Notes: generated by a model from the sequence alone, not told the origin. Counted from the first letter of the stretch, positions 26,281-35,367 are shown. The stretch: 46,255 nucleotides of DNA from CAYJGN01 sp964369635 (GCA_964369635.1 CAYJGN010000013.1:1-46255); one strand, 5' to 3'. Translations and numbers: made by a program.

Positions 26281-27302
26281 TGATAGGGTATGCATATCTT
26301 TTGGCGGCAGGACTTGCGGTCGCTATAACATTTGTTTTAATGCTTATTCTAATACCGATACTGCGCCGAATAAAATATGGCCAGCATATAAATGAAATCG
26401 GACCTGCTTGGCATCAAAATAAAGAGGGAACTCCAACCATGGGGGGTATTGCATTTATTATTGCAATAGTCGCTGCAACAGTTGCGGCGCTTTTATTCTA
26501 CCTATTGCCAAATAGCGAAAATCTCTCACCGGTATTCACGAGGTATAGCTCGGTAAAACTCTATATGGGGATACTAACGGCTTTGGCTTTTGGATTTATT
26601 GGTTTTATTGATGATTTTGTAAAAGTTGTTAAAAAAAGGAACCTCGGCCTTACAGAAAAACAAAAATTGCTACTTCAGTTTTTTGTTGCGGCAGTTTTTC
26701 TTCTATCCCAATATATCGCAGGGGATAGAGCAACGCATATTTATATTCCATATATAGCAACTATTGAACTCGGTATATTCTACTATCCATTGATGATGTT
26801 TTTTATCGTAGGTTTTGTCAATGCTGTTAATTTAACAGATGGAATAGATGGGCTTTGCGGCTCGGTAACTTTCGTCGTAGCGCTTGGATTTATGGTGATA
26901 TCAACGCTTACTATCTCAAATGAAATGGGAATACTCGCGGCAGCGACCGCTGGTGGTATGATTGGATATTTGATATTTAACGCTCACCCAGCAAAGGTAT
27001 TTATGGGGGATACTGGCTCTATGTTCCTCGGTGGAATTGTTGTTGTGTTTGCATTTTCAACAGGTACACCATTTATTCTTCTTCTTGCTGGAATAGTTTA
27101 TCTACTTGAAGCTCTCTCGGTTATTTTACAGGTGCTATCTGTGAAGATAAGAAAGAAAAGAATATTTAAAATGAGCCCTATCCACCACCACTTTGAGATG
27201 ACGGGTTGGTCGGAGCAGAAAATCGTATTGATATTCAGTGGTGTTACTCTTTTGGGTGTTATAGCCGCAATATATAATATTTACTCTCTATATATAATCT
27301 AA
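26277..27302 (+). CDS. mraY: Phospho-MurNAc-pentapeptide transferase
   Basis: MraY makes lipid I by transferring phospho-MurNAc-pentapeptide to undecaprenyl phosphate. The 341-residue protein has about ten transmembrane segments and the signature regions PTMGGIAFII, GFIDDFVKV (the catalytic Asp pair), NLTDGIDGL, FMGDTGSMFLGG and MSPIHHHFEMTGW. The start is ATGATG at 26277/26280, overlapping the murF stop. In many relatives murD follows here; instead ftsW comes next. Confidence 0.97.
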   Translation: MMIGYAYLLAAGLAVAITFVLMLILIPILRRIKYGQHINEIGPAWHQNKEGTPTMGGIAFIIAIVAATVAALLFYLLPNSENLSPVFTRYSSVKLYMGILTALAFGFIGFIDDFVKVVKKRNLGLTEKQKLLLQFFVAAVFLLSQYIAGDRATHIYIPYIATIELGIFYYPLMMFFIVGFVNAVNLTDGIDGLCGSVTFVVALGFMVISTLTISNEMGILAAATAGGMIGYLIFNAHPAKVFMGDTGSMFLGGIVVVFAFSTGTPFILLLAGIVYLLEALSVILQVLSVKIRKKRIFKMSPIHHHFEMTGWSEQKIVLIFSGVTLLGVIAAIYNIYSLYII

Positions 27303-27315
27303 TAACGGAGGCAAA

Positions 27316-28482
27316 ATGGCAACTGCAGTTTCCAAAAAAACTACAACTAAAACCAAAAGAAAGCCAGGGCTTTTAACTGCGCGCGGCAGAATAGATAGAA
27401 CATTTCTATTTTTGGTATTAGCACTCAATATAATAGGGCTTATGATGCTTTACTCAGCGAGCCATGCATATGCCTATTATCGCTTTGACGATAGCTTTTA
27501 TTATATCGGAGACCAGATGATGTTTGCGGCGGTTGGTGTTGTTGGTATGCTTTTTATCGCCTATTTCATCGAATATAAGCTTATTAAAAATCTTACTTTT
27601 ATAATATATGGCACTGCTATTGTTATGCTTGCGCTCACCCTTGTGATGCCAGCCTATAACAATTCCCACAGATGGATAACGGTAGGTGGTATAACATTTC
27701 AGTCCTCTGAGTTTGCAAAGTTTGCAGTAGTTGTTATATTTGCATATTTTATAGAAAAATATCAGTCGCAGATAAAAACATTCAAATATGGTGTTTTGCC
27801 GTTTGCATTAACGGTGGGACCTGTGCTTGGTATAATGGTTTTACAGCCGCATCTTAGCGGAATAATTATAGTTTTCTTAATAGCTGTAACACTTATGTTT
27901 ATAGGTGGGACTGATTTGCGATGGTTTATGCTGGGTATTACGCTTGTGGCACTCACTCTCCTCTATATAGTATTTTTCACCGACCTTATAAGCTATGCAA
28001 CAGAGAGGATAAACACCTGGATCGACCCATTCTCCGACCCCTCTGATTCCGGCTGGCAGACTATCCAGTCGCTATTATCAATCGGTAGCGGCGGGCTTAT
28101 GGGACTTGGATATGGAAACTCAAGGCAGAAGCATATGTATGTTTCTGAACCGCAAAACGACTTTATCTTTGCAATAGTCTGCGAAGAGCTTGGATTTATA
28201 GGAGCAACTATTATAATCCTTCTCTTTGCAATGCTTGTTTGGCGCGGGTTTGCAATAGCTTTCAACTGTAAAGACAAATTTTCAGCGATGTTGGTTATAG
28301 GACTTACTTTGCAACTTGGTTATCAGGTTATACTAAATATCGGCGTGGTAACAAATACCATACCAAACACCGGAATAGGCCTACCCTTCTTCTCAGCAGG
28401 AGGCACAGCGCTTTTAATGCAACTTTTCCAGATGGGGGTTATACTCTCGGTTTCAAAACATGCAACCCTTAAAAAAGAGTGA
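27316..28482 (+). CDS. ftsW: SEDS peptidoglycan polymerase FtsW (SpoVE-like)
   Basis: FtsW polymerises lipid II glycan strands at the septum with the class B transpeptidase. The 388-residue protein has a Lys-rich cytoplasmic start, about ten transmembrane segments, LYSASHAYAYYRF after the first helix, SHRWITVGGITFQSSEFAKF, the loop DPSDSGWQTIQSLLSIGSGG and the C-terminal GIGLPFFSAGGTALLMQ. The last motif reads FFSAGG where FFSYGG is common. GGAGG precedes ATG 27316, thirteen bases after mraY. The sporulation paralogue SpoVE cannot be excluded by sequence alone. Confidence 0.93.
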   Translation: MATAVSKKTTTKTKRKPGLLTARGRIDRTFLFLVLALNIIGLMMLYSASHAYAYYRFDDSFYYIGDQMMFAAVGVVGMLFIAYFIEYKLIKNLTFIIYGTAIVMLALTLVMPAYNNSHRWITVGGITFQSSEFAKFAVVVIFAYFIEKYQSQIKTFKYGVLPFALTVGPVLGIMVLQPHLSGIIIVFLIAVTLMFIGGTDLRWFMLGITLVALTLLYIVFFTDLISYATERINTWIDPFSDPSDSGWQTIQSLLSIGSGGLMGLGYGNSRQKHMYVSEPQNDFIFAIVCEELGFIGATIIILLFAMLVWRGFAIAFNCKDKFSAMLVIGLTLQLGYQVILNIGVVTNTIPNTGIGLPFFSAGGTALLMQLFQMGVILSVSKHATLKKE

Positions 28483-28546
28483 TAGTTTGAAGAATTGCGC
28501 TATAAATTGCTTAAATGGCGTACCGTCACAGTTGGCAGATGGCTAT

Positions 28547-28608
28547 TAATCTCCACTTTGTACGGAGATTATTCAAAGCTGTTTGTGCTGTGCACAGAAT
28601 GGAGATTA
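28547..28608 (+). promoter_or_regulatory. Possible Shine-Dalgarno switch in the murG leader
   Basis: TAATCTCC (28547-28554) is exactly complementary to GGAGATTA at 28564-28571 and again at 28601-28608, the second being the murG ribosome binding site. A hairpin TGTGC/GCACA (28584-28596) separates the two. The leader could pair with the decoy, leaving murG open, or with the ribosome site, closing it. The complementarity is seen; regulation is inference. Confidence 0.4.
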
Positions 28609-28610
28609 AA

Positions 28611-29726
28611 ATGAGAGTTCTACTTGCGGCAGGTGGCACTGCTGGACATATAAATCCAGCGCTTGCGATAGCTGACAGATTAAAAGAAATAGAAAAAGAC
28701 TGCGAAATTCTCTTTGTTGGCAATGAGAGCGGAATGGAGAGCAGACTTGTGCGAGCGGCTGGATATAACTTTGCGCCTATTCGCGTTAAAGGGTTTTATC
28801 GAAGCTTTTCGCCAACTGCTATTCTACATAATATTCAGGCGGCAACTCTTTCTGTAACTTCGCAGTTTCAAAGCAAAAAAATACTACGCGAGTGGAAACC
28901 AGATATCTGCATTGGTACTGGTGGATACGTTAGTGGGCCTATAATCCTTCAAGCGGCGAAGGCTGGTATAAAAACGCTTATCCATGAGCAGAATGCATTT
29001 CCCGGTATGACAACTAAGATACTTGCAAAATCGGTGGACAGAGTGCTTTTTGGCACAAAAAGAGGGGCAGAGATTATAAATATGCCGTTGAAAACTGCGG
29101 TTGTTGGAAATCCTGTGAACTCGAAAATATTAACAACTGATAGAGCGAGTGCACGAGCAGAACTTACACTTCAAGAAGATGATATATTTATCCTCTCATT
29201 TGGCGGAAGCCTTGGTGCTTGGCCTGTTTCTTTAGAAATTTTATCGGTATTTGAAAAACTATCAAGCAGAGAAAATATAAAATTTAGTCATGCAACTGGC
29301 AGAGGTGACTATCAAAAGTTTAAAGAAGAGATGAAAAATCGGAATTTGAGTGGGCAAAAAAATATTGAAGTGCGCGAGTATTTCGATAATATGCCAACAC
29401 TGCTCGCGGCCGCAGATCTTGTTATCTGCAGAGCAGGCGCTATGACGCTTAGCGAGCTCGAAGCGGCGGGTAGAGCATCTATTTTAATTCCCTCGCCATA
29501 TGTTGCGGAAAATCATCAATACCACAATGCAAAGGTGCTATCAGATAACGGTGCCGCTATATTAATAGAACAAAAGGAGCTTGATGGAGATATTTTATCA
29601 AGGGAGATAGAGGCTATAATAGACGAGCCACTAAAACTTGCGAATATGGGCGCGAATGCAAAAAAAGAGAGCATTTTATATAGCGTTGATTTAATTGTTG
29701 ATGAAATACAAAAAACACTAAAATAG
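28611..29726 (+). CDS. murG: Lipid II synthase (GlcNAc transferase) MurG
   Basis: MurG transfers GlcNAc from UDP-GlcNAc to lipid I at the inner membrane face. The 371-residue GT28 enzyme has the N-terminal LLAAGGTAGHINPALAIA, GTGGYVSGP, HEQNAFPG, the second glycine loop FGGSLGA and the UDP-binding CRAGAMTLSELEAAGRASI, with PSPYVAENHQYHNA. ATG 28611 is six bases after GGAG and gives the exact family N-terminus; the ORF track start 96 bases upstream lies in the leader. The 128-base gap after ftsW is one of the longest in the cluster. Confidence 0.96.
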   Translation: MRVLLAAGGTAGHINPALAIADRLKEIEKDCEILFVGNESGMESRLVRAAGYNFAPIRVKGFYRSFSPTAILHNIQAATLSVTSQFQSKKILREWKPDICIGTGGYVSGPIILQAAKAGIKTLIHEQNAFPGMTTKILAKSVDRVLFGTKRGAEIINMPLKTAVVGNPVNSKILTTDRASARAELTLQEDDIFILSFGGSLGAWPVSLEILSVFEKLSSRENIKFSHATGRGDYQKFKEEMKNRNLSGQKNIEVREYFDNMPTLLAAADLVICRAGAMTLSELEAAGRASILIPSPYVAENHQYHNAKVLSDNGAAILIEQKELDGDILSREIEAIIDEPLKLANMGANAKKESILYSVDLIVDEIQKTLK

Positions 29727-29781
29727 CAAAGAGATAAACTTTCGCATAATATAGCACATTAAAGTTATGCGGAGGTGTCGG

Positions 29782-31035
29782 ATGTCTTTGTTTGAAATAG
29801 TGGGTAGAAACCCGCTTTTTGGAGAGATAAAAGTTCAAGGGGCAAAAAACAGCATTCTGCCTATTTTGGCGGCATCTGTTTTAGTGGATGGGCAGACGAT
29901 AATAAAAAACTGTCCTAATATAAGTGATGTTTATTCGGCTATAAAAATACTTCGATATCTCGGTTGTGATGTTTTATTTGAGGATAATACTGTTGTGATT
30001 GATTCGGTTAATGCACACAGAAGTGAAATATCAAACGACCTTATGTGTGAAATGCGCTCATCAATATTCTTTTTAGGGAGCATAATATCGCGGTTTCATC
30101 GAGCTAAGATGTCATCCCCTGGAGGATGTGAGCTTGGGCCAAGACCAGTTGACTTACATATATTAGCCCTTAAAAAACTCGGATGCACCGTTGATGAGCG
30201 GCATGGATTTATCGATTGCACAGTTAAAGACAGACTTTTCGGTGCAGAGATTAATCTTGCATTTCCATCAGTTGGGGCGACTGAAAATATAATCCTTGCG
30301 GCGGTTAAAGCAAAGGGTCGAACGATTATAACAAATCCAGCACGAGAGCCTGAGATAATCGACCTTGCAAATTTTTTAAACCAGTGCGGCGCTAAAGTTT
30401 ATGGTGCTGGGGATAGCAAGATAGTTATTGATGGTGTTGCGAGGCTACATGGGATTGAATACGATGTCTGCCCAGATAGGATAGTTGCTGCAACATATAT
30501 GTCGGCAGTTTCAATGACGGGTGGAGACTTGCACCTTATAGGAAATCTTCAGGATTCGCTTGTTGGGGTGAGCTCGATTTTTGAATATATGGGATGCGCA
30601 GTAACGAAATATAACGATAGCGTTCAAATAAAAAGCAATGGTAGGCTAAAAAGCGCTGGAATAATTAAAACCCAACCATTCCCAGGTTTCCCAACAGATG
30701 CGCAAGCGCCACTTATGGCGGCAACAACTTTATGCGATGGTGTTTCGGTATTTGTTGAGAATATTTTCGAGAGCAGATATAAGCATGTACCAGAGCTTAT
30801 AAAGATGGGGGCAAATATTGCGGTTGAGGGAAAGGTAGCGGTTGTGAGTGGGGTTCGCGAGCTTTATTTTTCAAATGTTGCGGCTTATGATTTGCGCGGA
30901 GGGGCGGCACTCGTCTGTGCGGCACTTGCGGCAGAGGGAACGACAACTATTTCAAATATACATCATATAGAGCGCGGATATGAAGCGATAGAGCAGGTGC
31001 TTAGTAGTGTTGGCGGTAAGATAATAAGGATTTAG
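29782..31035 (+). CDS. murA: UDP-GlcNAc 1-carboxyvinyltransferase
   Basis: MurA performs the first committed step of peptidoglycan synthesis, adding enolpyruvate to UDP-GlcNAc; fosfomycin targets its catalytic cysteine. The 417-residue enzyme has the KxxGAKNSILP opening and the loop PGGCELG with Cys116, the position of the reactive Cys in homologues, so it should be fosfomycin-sensitive in principle. ATG 29782 follows GGAGGT (29771-29776); the ATG at 29767 is upstream of that site. It sits between murG and ftsQ as in many Clostridia. Confidence 0.95.
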   Translation: MSLFEIVGRNPLFGEIKVQGAKNSILPILAASVLVDGQTIIKNCPNISDVYSAIKILRYLGCDVLFEDNTVVIDSVNAHRSEISNDLMCEMRSSIFFLGSIISRFHRAKMSSPGGCELGPRPVDLHILALKKLGCTVDERHGFIDCTVKDRLFGAEINLAFPSVGATENIILAAVKAKGRTIITNPAREPEIIDLANFLNQCGAKVYGAGDSKIVIDGVARLHGIEYDVCPDRIVAATYMSAVSMTGGDLHLIGNLQDSLVGVSSIFEYMGCAVTKYNDSVQIKSNGRLKSAGIIKTQPFPGFPTDAQAPLMAATTLCDGVSVFVENIFESRYKHVPELIKMGANIAVEGKVAVVSGVRELYFSNVAAYDLRGGAALVCAALAAEGTTTISNIHHIERGYEAIEQVLSSVGGKIIRI

Positions 31036-31038
31036 AAT

Positions 31039-31809
31039 ATGGCAAAGAGCAAGAATAAGAAAAAGAAACTTGTTAAAAACAACAGTATAAAGATGCAAAG
31101 GCGTAGAAAACGATTTTTCCTCGCCTTTTTGGCTATATTTTCCCTTTCGGTTTTCACGACCCTATCGCTAACTGTTTTCTTTAATGTTGAAGAGGTTATC
31201 GTTACAAATGCAACTATATATACAGAAGAGGAGATAATAGCGGCGAGCGGGATAAATATTGGGGACAACCTATTTTTAATAGATACAGATAAAGTCCGTG
31301 AAAATCTGACAAACCAGTTTGTCTTAATAGAAGATAGCATGGTTCAAAGGGTGCTCTCGGGTAGAGCTGAGATAACTATAAGAGAAGCAACTCCGAAGTA
31401 TGTTTTTAGAACGGGAGCCCAGTTTGCGGTGGTGAGTGAGCAGCTAAAGGTGCTCTCAACGACCGAGCTGCTTTCAGGTATAACTATTTATGGGGTTGAT
31501 ATATCTCATCTTTCTGAATTCGACTATTTTGATATTACAGATAATGAAGCGGCAGAGATAGCTATTCGGATAATTGAAGAATACAGCGAAAACGGCGTCT
31601 TTGAGATAAGTTATATAGATTTATCAAATATACTTGATATTAAAGTTTATTTCGATGGCAGGGTTATGGTATCACTTGGTGGGCAGAGCAGTCTTGATAG
31701 CAAAATAAAGCTATCAGCGCATGTTTTGCTCAATGAAGTGGCGGAAAATGAACGAGGAGAGCTCGATGCAACTACCGAAGGGACTGTGCGGTTTATACCG
31801 AATGGGTAA
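31039..31809 (+). CDS. ftsQ: Cell division protein FtsQ/DivIB
   Basis: FtsQ/DivIB is a bitopic divisome protein that binds FtsL and FtsB/DivIC. The 256-residue product has a strongly basic cytoplasmic start (KKKKLVKNNS), one transmembrane helix (about 30-50), then the POTRA domain opening FFNVEEVIVTNATIYTEEEI (about 50-118) and a beta domain. The start is three bases after murA, with AAGGA upstream. The family is poorly conserved, but the POTRA pattern and position fit. Confidence 0.9.
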   Translation: MAKSKNKKKKLVKNNSIKMQRRRKRFFLAFLAIFSLSVFTTLSLTVFFNVEEVIVTNATIYTEEEIIAASGINIGDNLFLIDTDKVRENLTNQFVLIEDSMVQRVLSGRAEITIREATPKYVFRTGAQFAVVSEQLKVLSTTELLSGITIYGVDISHLSEFDYFDITDNEAAEIAIRIIEEYSENGVFEISYIDLSNILDIKVYFDGRVMVSLGGQSSLDSKIKLSAHVLLNEVAENERGELDATTEGTVRFIPNG

Positions 31810-31834
31810 AATATTTTTTTTAGACTAATTTCTA

Positions 31835-31863
31835 TTGTATTTTTCATTTTTTTCTGATAAAAT
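31835..31863 (+). promoter_or_regulatory. Possible ftsZ promoter
   Basis: TTGTAT (31835-31840) and TAAAAT (31858-31863), 17 bases apart, lie in the 92-base AT-rich gap before ftsZ. The gap allows separate ftsZ expression besides readthrough from ftsQ. The match to consensus is moderate. Confidence 0.5.
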
Positions 31864-31901
31864 TAAAAAGGTTATAGTTATATCATAAAGGAGAGTTTTT
31901 T

Positions 31902-33020
31902 ATGGAATTTATGTTGGATAATGACAACTCAACTGTTGTTTGTATAAAAGTTATAGGTGTTGGCGGTGGCGGTTGTAATGCTGTTAATAGAATGGTAACA
32001 AGCGGAATTCGCGATGTCGAGTTTATTGCGGCAAATACCGATATCCAAGCGCTCTCTGCTACAAAGGCAGAGCGTACTATTCAGCTCGGGGACAAGCTTA
32101 CCCGTGGAATGGGTGTTGGTGGAAAACCTGAAATCGGCGGTCGAGCAGCTGAAGAGAGCCGAGATGAAATAGCGGCGGTGCTTCGTGGTGCGCATATGGT
32201 TTTCGTTGCGTGCGGAATGGGCGGCGGAACTGGTACTGGTGCAGCGCCTGTTGTTGCGAAGATTGCAAAAGAGATGGGCATTTTAACTATCGGTATCTGT
32301 ACAAAACCATTCTCATTCGAGGGAAAAGTGCGTATGGCGCAAGCTGAAGCTGGTATCGAAGCTTTAAGAGAGAGCGTTGATGCGCTAATAGTTATACCAA
32401 ATGAGAGATTAAAATCTATAAGCGAAAAGATAACTCTTGCAAATGCATTCAGCGAGGCAGATGAGATATTAAAGCAGGGTGTTCAGAGTATATCTGATTT
32501 AATTAATAAGTTTGGATTCATTAACCTCGATTTCCAAGATGTCACAACTATTATGAAAGAAGCTGGATATGCTCATATGGGTGTTGGACGAGCAGCAGGA
32601 CCCGATAAGGCTAAAGAGGCGGCACTTGCGGCTATTTCAAGTCCATTGCTTGAAACATCTATCGACGGAGCGAATGGCGTTATAATTAATATACTTGCTT
32701 CAAACGATATAACTATGGAAGATGTCAATATAGCATCAGAGCTTATAACAAACTCTGCAAGCCCAAATGCAAACGTTATATGGGGTGCGGCTTTTGATGA
32801 GAGCTTTAATGACGAACTTCAGATAACTGTTATTGCAACAGGTTTTGAAAATAGCGAGAAAGAAAAGCAAGAAGATAGTATCTACGGAAAGATGGAAGAT
32901 ATCTTTGGAACAAAAAGCACTCCAGCAGTAGAAGATAAATCAGATGCTTCATCAACTATAGATATTGATATAAGCGACATGATAGAGTTTGATGATATCA
33001 GCAGACTATTCAAAAAATAA
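31902..33020 (+). CDS. ftsZ: Cell division GTPase FtsZ
   Basis: FtsZ forms the cytokinetic ring. The 372-residue protein has GVGGGGCNAVNRM, the tubulin signature GGGTGTG (about residues 107-113) and the T7 loop NLDFQDVTTIM. After the globular part there is a short acidic linker and the ending SDMIEFDDISRLFKK. The last segment resembles the usual C-terminal binding peptide only loosely (no clear DIPxFLR). ATG 31902 follows GGAGAG by six bases; a second in-frame ATG is three codons later. A strong terminator follows. Confidence 0.97.
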   Translation: MEFMLDNDNSTVVCIKVIGVGGGGCNAVNRMVTSGIRDVEFIAANTDIQALSATKAERTIQLGDKLTRGMGVGGKPEIGGRAAEESRDEIAAVLRGAHMVFVACGMGGGTGTGAAPVVAKIAKEMGILTIGICTKPFSFEGKVRMAQAEAGIEALRESVDALIVIPNERLKSISEKITLANAFSEADEILKQGVQSISDLINKFGFINLDFQDVTTIMKEAGYAHMGVGRAAGPDKAKEAALAAISSPLLETSIDGANGVIINILASNDITMEDVNIASELITNSASPNANVIWGAAFDESFNDELQITVIATGFENSEKEKQEDSIYGKMEDIFGTKSTPAVEDKSDASSTIDIDISDMIEFDDISRLFKK

Positions 33021-33033
33021 AACTTAAATTTTG

Positions 33034-33064
33034 AACCGAGAGGGAAAACCTCTCGGTTTTCTTT
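33034..33064 (+). terminator. Intrinsic terminator of the dcw cluster
   Basis: AACCGAGAGG (33034-33043) pairs perfectly with CCTCTCGGTT (33049-33058) around GAAAA, followed by TTCTTTT. It lies 13 bases after ftsZ and closes the cluster. Confidence 0.92.
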
Positions 33065-33209
33065 TGCATGCATTTAGTTGAAAACACAGATGAAACTATA
33101 ATATATTGTTTTTGCAATGCGTTTATGATAATATATTTTAGTAAGATATATTAAAATTTTGTTTCAAAGTCAAATATAAAAATGTTTTTAAACGAGAGGA
33201 GCAAAAGTT

Positions 33210-33725
33210 ATGAAAAAAATTATTTCAGCATTACTAATAGTTTCTATATTACTATCCCTTGCTGCTTGCAAAGATGCAGGCGGCGGCGCGGAAGGTAATC
33301 AAAGCGGTGGGCAAGAGAGTCAATCCGAGCAGATGGAATCCAATAACTCAGAGGATATTTCATCAGAAGAGGGAGCCGGCAACGAAAGCGAGCTATCAGA
33401 AAACGCAAACGATAAAAAAGAATTTACTATAAGCGATTTTGACGGCAGTTGGCAGTCGGAAGATGGAGAAATCTTCACTATTGAATACATCGATGACAGT
33501 ACCTTAGTGGTATCGTATGGTGAAGTATCGGAAACTGTTTATCTCGATAATAGTAACGCTGGGTATCTCTTTATAAACAGCGACAGAGGCAACACAATAA
33601 AAGATGACAATATGTACCGTATGCAAATTTTAGTTAATACTGGTGAGCTTAGTTTAGATATGCAAGTTATGGGTGAATATTCAATCCCGATTAACAAATT
33701 TACTAAAAAATATGCAAGGATTTAG
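33210..33725 (+). CDS. Small lipoprotein of unknown function
   Basis: A 171-residue predicted lipoprotein: signal peptide with lipobox LAAC at Cys20, then a low-complexity Ser/Glu/Gly/Asn linker (about 22-72) and a compact beta-rich domain (about 73-171) opening FTISDFDGSWQSEDGEIFTI. That opening is like small lipocalin- or META-type 'how much does the sample deviate' domains seen in surface lipoproteins, but no family is recognised. GAGAGGAG precedes ATG 33210. It is followed by another lipoprotein with a similar signal peptide and linker style. Confidence 0.8.
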   Translation: MKKIISALLIVSILLSLAACKDAGGGAEGNQSGGQESQSEQMESNNSEDISSEEGAGNESELSENANDKKEFTISDFDGSWQSEDGEIFTIEYIDDSTLVVSYGEVSETVYLDNSNAGYLFINSDRGNTIKDDNMYRMQILVNTGELSLDMQVMGEYSIPINKFTKKYARI

Positions 33726-33847
33726 TAGGGGAGAACAGTTTGGAAAACAGTACTCAGAAATCAGATGCCAGATGTAGGGGCGACTTGTGGTCGTTTGTCA
33801 AAATAAAGCAGCTGAAAGTATTTTGAATAAGAAAGGTAACGTTTACT

Positions 33848-35203
33848 ATGAAAAAGTTTTTATCAGTTATACTTGCAATTTGTATCGTCTTATCGCTTGC
33901 CGCTTGTGGGAGTGCAGTTGGTAGCCAGAGCGAAGATATGGGGTCAAATTCAGGTGATGAAAATGGCAGTGGAGGAGAAGATAATCAAAGCTCTATCCAG
34001 TCAGAATCGGAAGATGATGGAATTGCAAGGCTAAATTTTGTCCAGTCGTTTGCACTGGGTGAAGATGCAGCTTATCTACAAATGCTAATAGATAAGTTTA
34101 ACACTATTGACCCTGCTGTTCAGGTAAGTCTTATAAGTATTCCCGAAGATGAGATGGTAGATTATATATTAGATGAAAATAACAAAGCGGATATTTTCAC
34201 ACTCGAGCCATACCATACTATGGACCTCTATAATGCTGATAAACTAACTTCTCTTGAAAGTTATCTTGCAGATGCTCTTTCGTCAGACCGGCCGATGAAT
34301 GAGTTAAATGAACTCTATCTTGAGACCGAAGAGTTTGATAATCTTGAGTACTATATAACCGACTTCAGAGAAGATGCATTTACTGAAATTGATGGTATTA
34401 CCTATAGTTTGCCTCTTTTTTCCGATACCTCAGTTCTCTTTTATAGCTATAAAGAAATCGGGGCAACAGGCAGTACAACAATGATAACAAACTATCCAGG
34501 GTTAATTGAGATTGCCGAGTGGGGAACAAATCCAGATTTAGACTACTATGGAATATCGCTTTTACTCACAAATAAAGAGCCTATCAAAAGCGCAACTGAA
34601 ACGATACTGCCTATTCTATACGGAAACAACGGTAGTTTAATGCAAGGAGATGTTTTCACAGTAGATACACCAGAAATGCAAGCGACAATGCAGTTTATCG
34701 AAACGCTCGGTACAAATGGGTATCTAATGCCGGACACATCGCAAAAAACAGAGGAAGAAATTTTAGAGGATTTCTCTAATGAAGAAACTATACTCTTAAT
34801 ATCTTCATATGAAAATTACCATATTGCAAGTGCTATGAATGAAGTGTATCCAGAGCATGTCTATACACACAATCTAAATAAAGATTATTCAAATACCATG
34901 ATAGATAACAGCACTAATATTGCGATTTCAGAAGGGTGTAGCGATAAAGATGCCGCCTTTGAGTTTGTCAAGTTTATCGCCTTTTTGAATAGGATTATGG
35001 CTGTAGAGCTTGATTTATTTGCATCAATCGCATCGGAAAGTACATATGTGCGAGTTTCTGAAACAAAGCTCCTTCCAAACGCTGAAGAGTGCCTTGCTGA
35101 GCTTACAAAAGCAGGAGTAGCGGTGCTTGATGGCGAGAAGACTCCAGAAGAGGCGATTGCCGATTGTCAGGCGGAGTGGGATAGAATTTTGTTGAGCGAA
35201 TGA
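33848..35203 (+). CDS. Extracellular solute-binding lipoprotein (ABC family 1)
   Basis: A 451-residue lipoprotein with lipobox LAAC at Cys20, a Ser/Gly/Glu-rich linker (about 21-58) and a periplasmic-binding-protein fold of the sugar/oligosaccharide type. The ligand region includes DIFTLEPYHTMDLYNADKLT and the hinge SLPLFSDTSVLFYSYKEIG. Such proteins deliver ligand to an ABC importer, but no permease or ATPase gene is adjacent. It may work with a distant transporter or as a receptor. The start ATG follows AAGGTAACG; the preceding gap holds no gene. Sequence is more divergent than typical family members. Confidence 0.85.
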   Translation: MKKFLSVILAICIVLSLAACGSAVGSQSEDMGSNSGDENGSGGEDNQSSIQSESEDDGIARLNFVQSFALGEDAAYLQMLIDKFNTIDPAVQVSLISIPEDEMVDYILDENNKADIFTLEPYHTMDLYNADKLTSLESYLADALSSDRPMNELNELYLETEEFDNLEYYITDFREDAFTEIDGITYSLPLFSDTSVLFYSYKEIGATGSTTMITNYPGLIEIAEWGTNPDLDYYGISLLLTNKEPIKSATETILPILYGNNGSLMQGDVFTVDTPEMQATMQFIETLGTNGYLMPDTSQKTEEEILEDFSNEETILLISSYENYHIASAMNEVYPEHVYTHNLNKDYSNTMIDNSTNIAISEGCSDKDAAFEFVKFIAFLNRIMAVELDLFASIASESTYVRVSETKLLPNAEECLAELTKAGVAVLDGEKTPEEAIADCQAEWDRILLSE

Positions 35204-35352
35204 CCGCCTTTCGGCATAGCGATGATAGAATAGATGTTAAACATCTGGGTGAATTTTATATTTGACGTTGAATTAGCTGCTTTAAGAAATTGATTGATAG
35301 CGGGTAATGAGCGCTTGATGCGAATACTGCCTGTCGGTATAGAGAATAGATG
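35204..35352 (+). repeat. Degenerate repeat pair in the 3' intergenic region
   Basis: A first copy at 35204-35236 (CCGCCTTTCGGCATAG, seven extra bases, AGAATAGATG) and a second at 35327-35352 (CTGCCTGTCGGTATAG then AGAATAGATG) share the same core 123 bases apart. The first copy begins right after the stop codon of the binding protein gene. Between them is a short palindromic hairpin AGATGTT/AACATCT (35232-35246). Origin is unknown. Confidence 0.5.
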
Positions 35353-35367
35353 ATAGGCAGGAGCTTG

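Noticed and set aside
28515..28610. In-frame extension upstream of murG.
   Set aside because: The family N-terminus starts at ATG 28611 behind GGAGATTAAA, and the extension encodes the leader pairing.
33770..33800. TAGGGGCGACTTGTGGTCG-type sequence before the binding-protein gene, like a common repeat.
   Set aside because: Only a 5-bp stem with a wobble pair and a single copy in the window; unsupported as an element.
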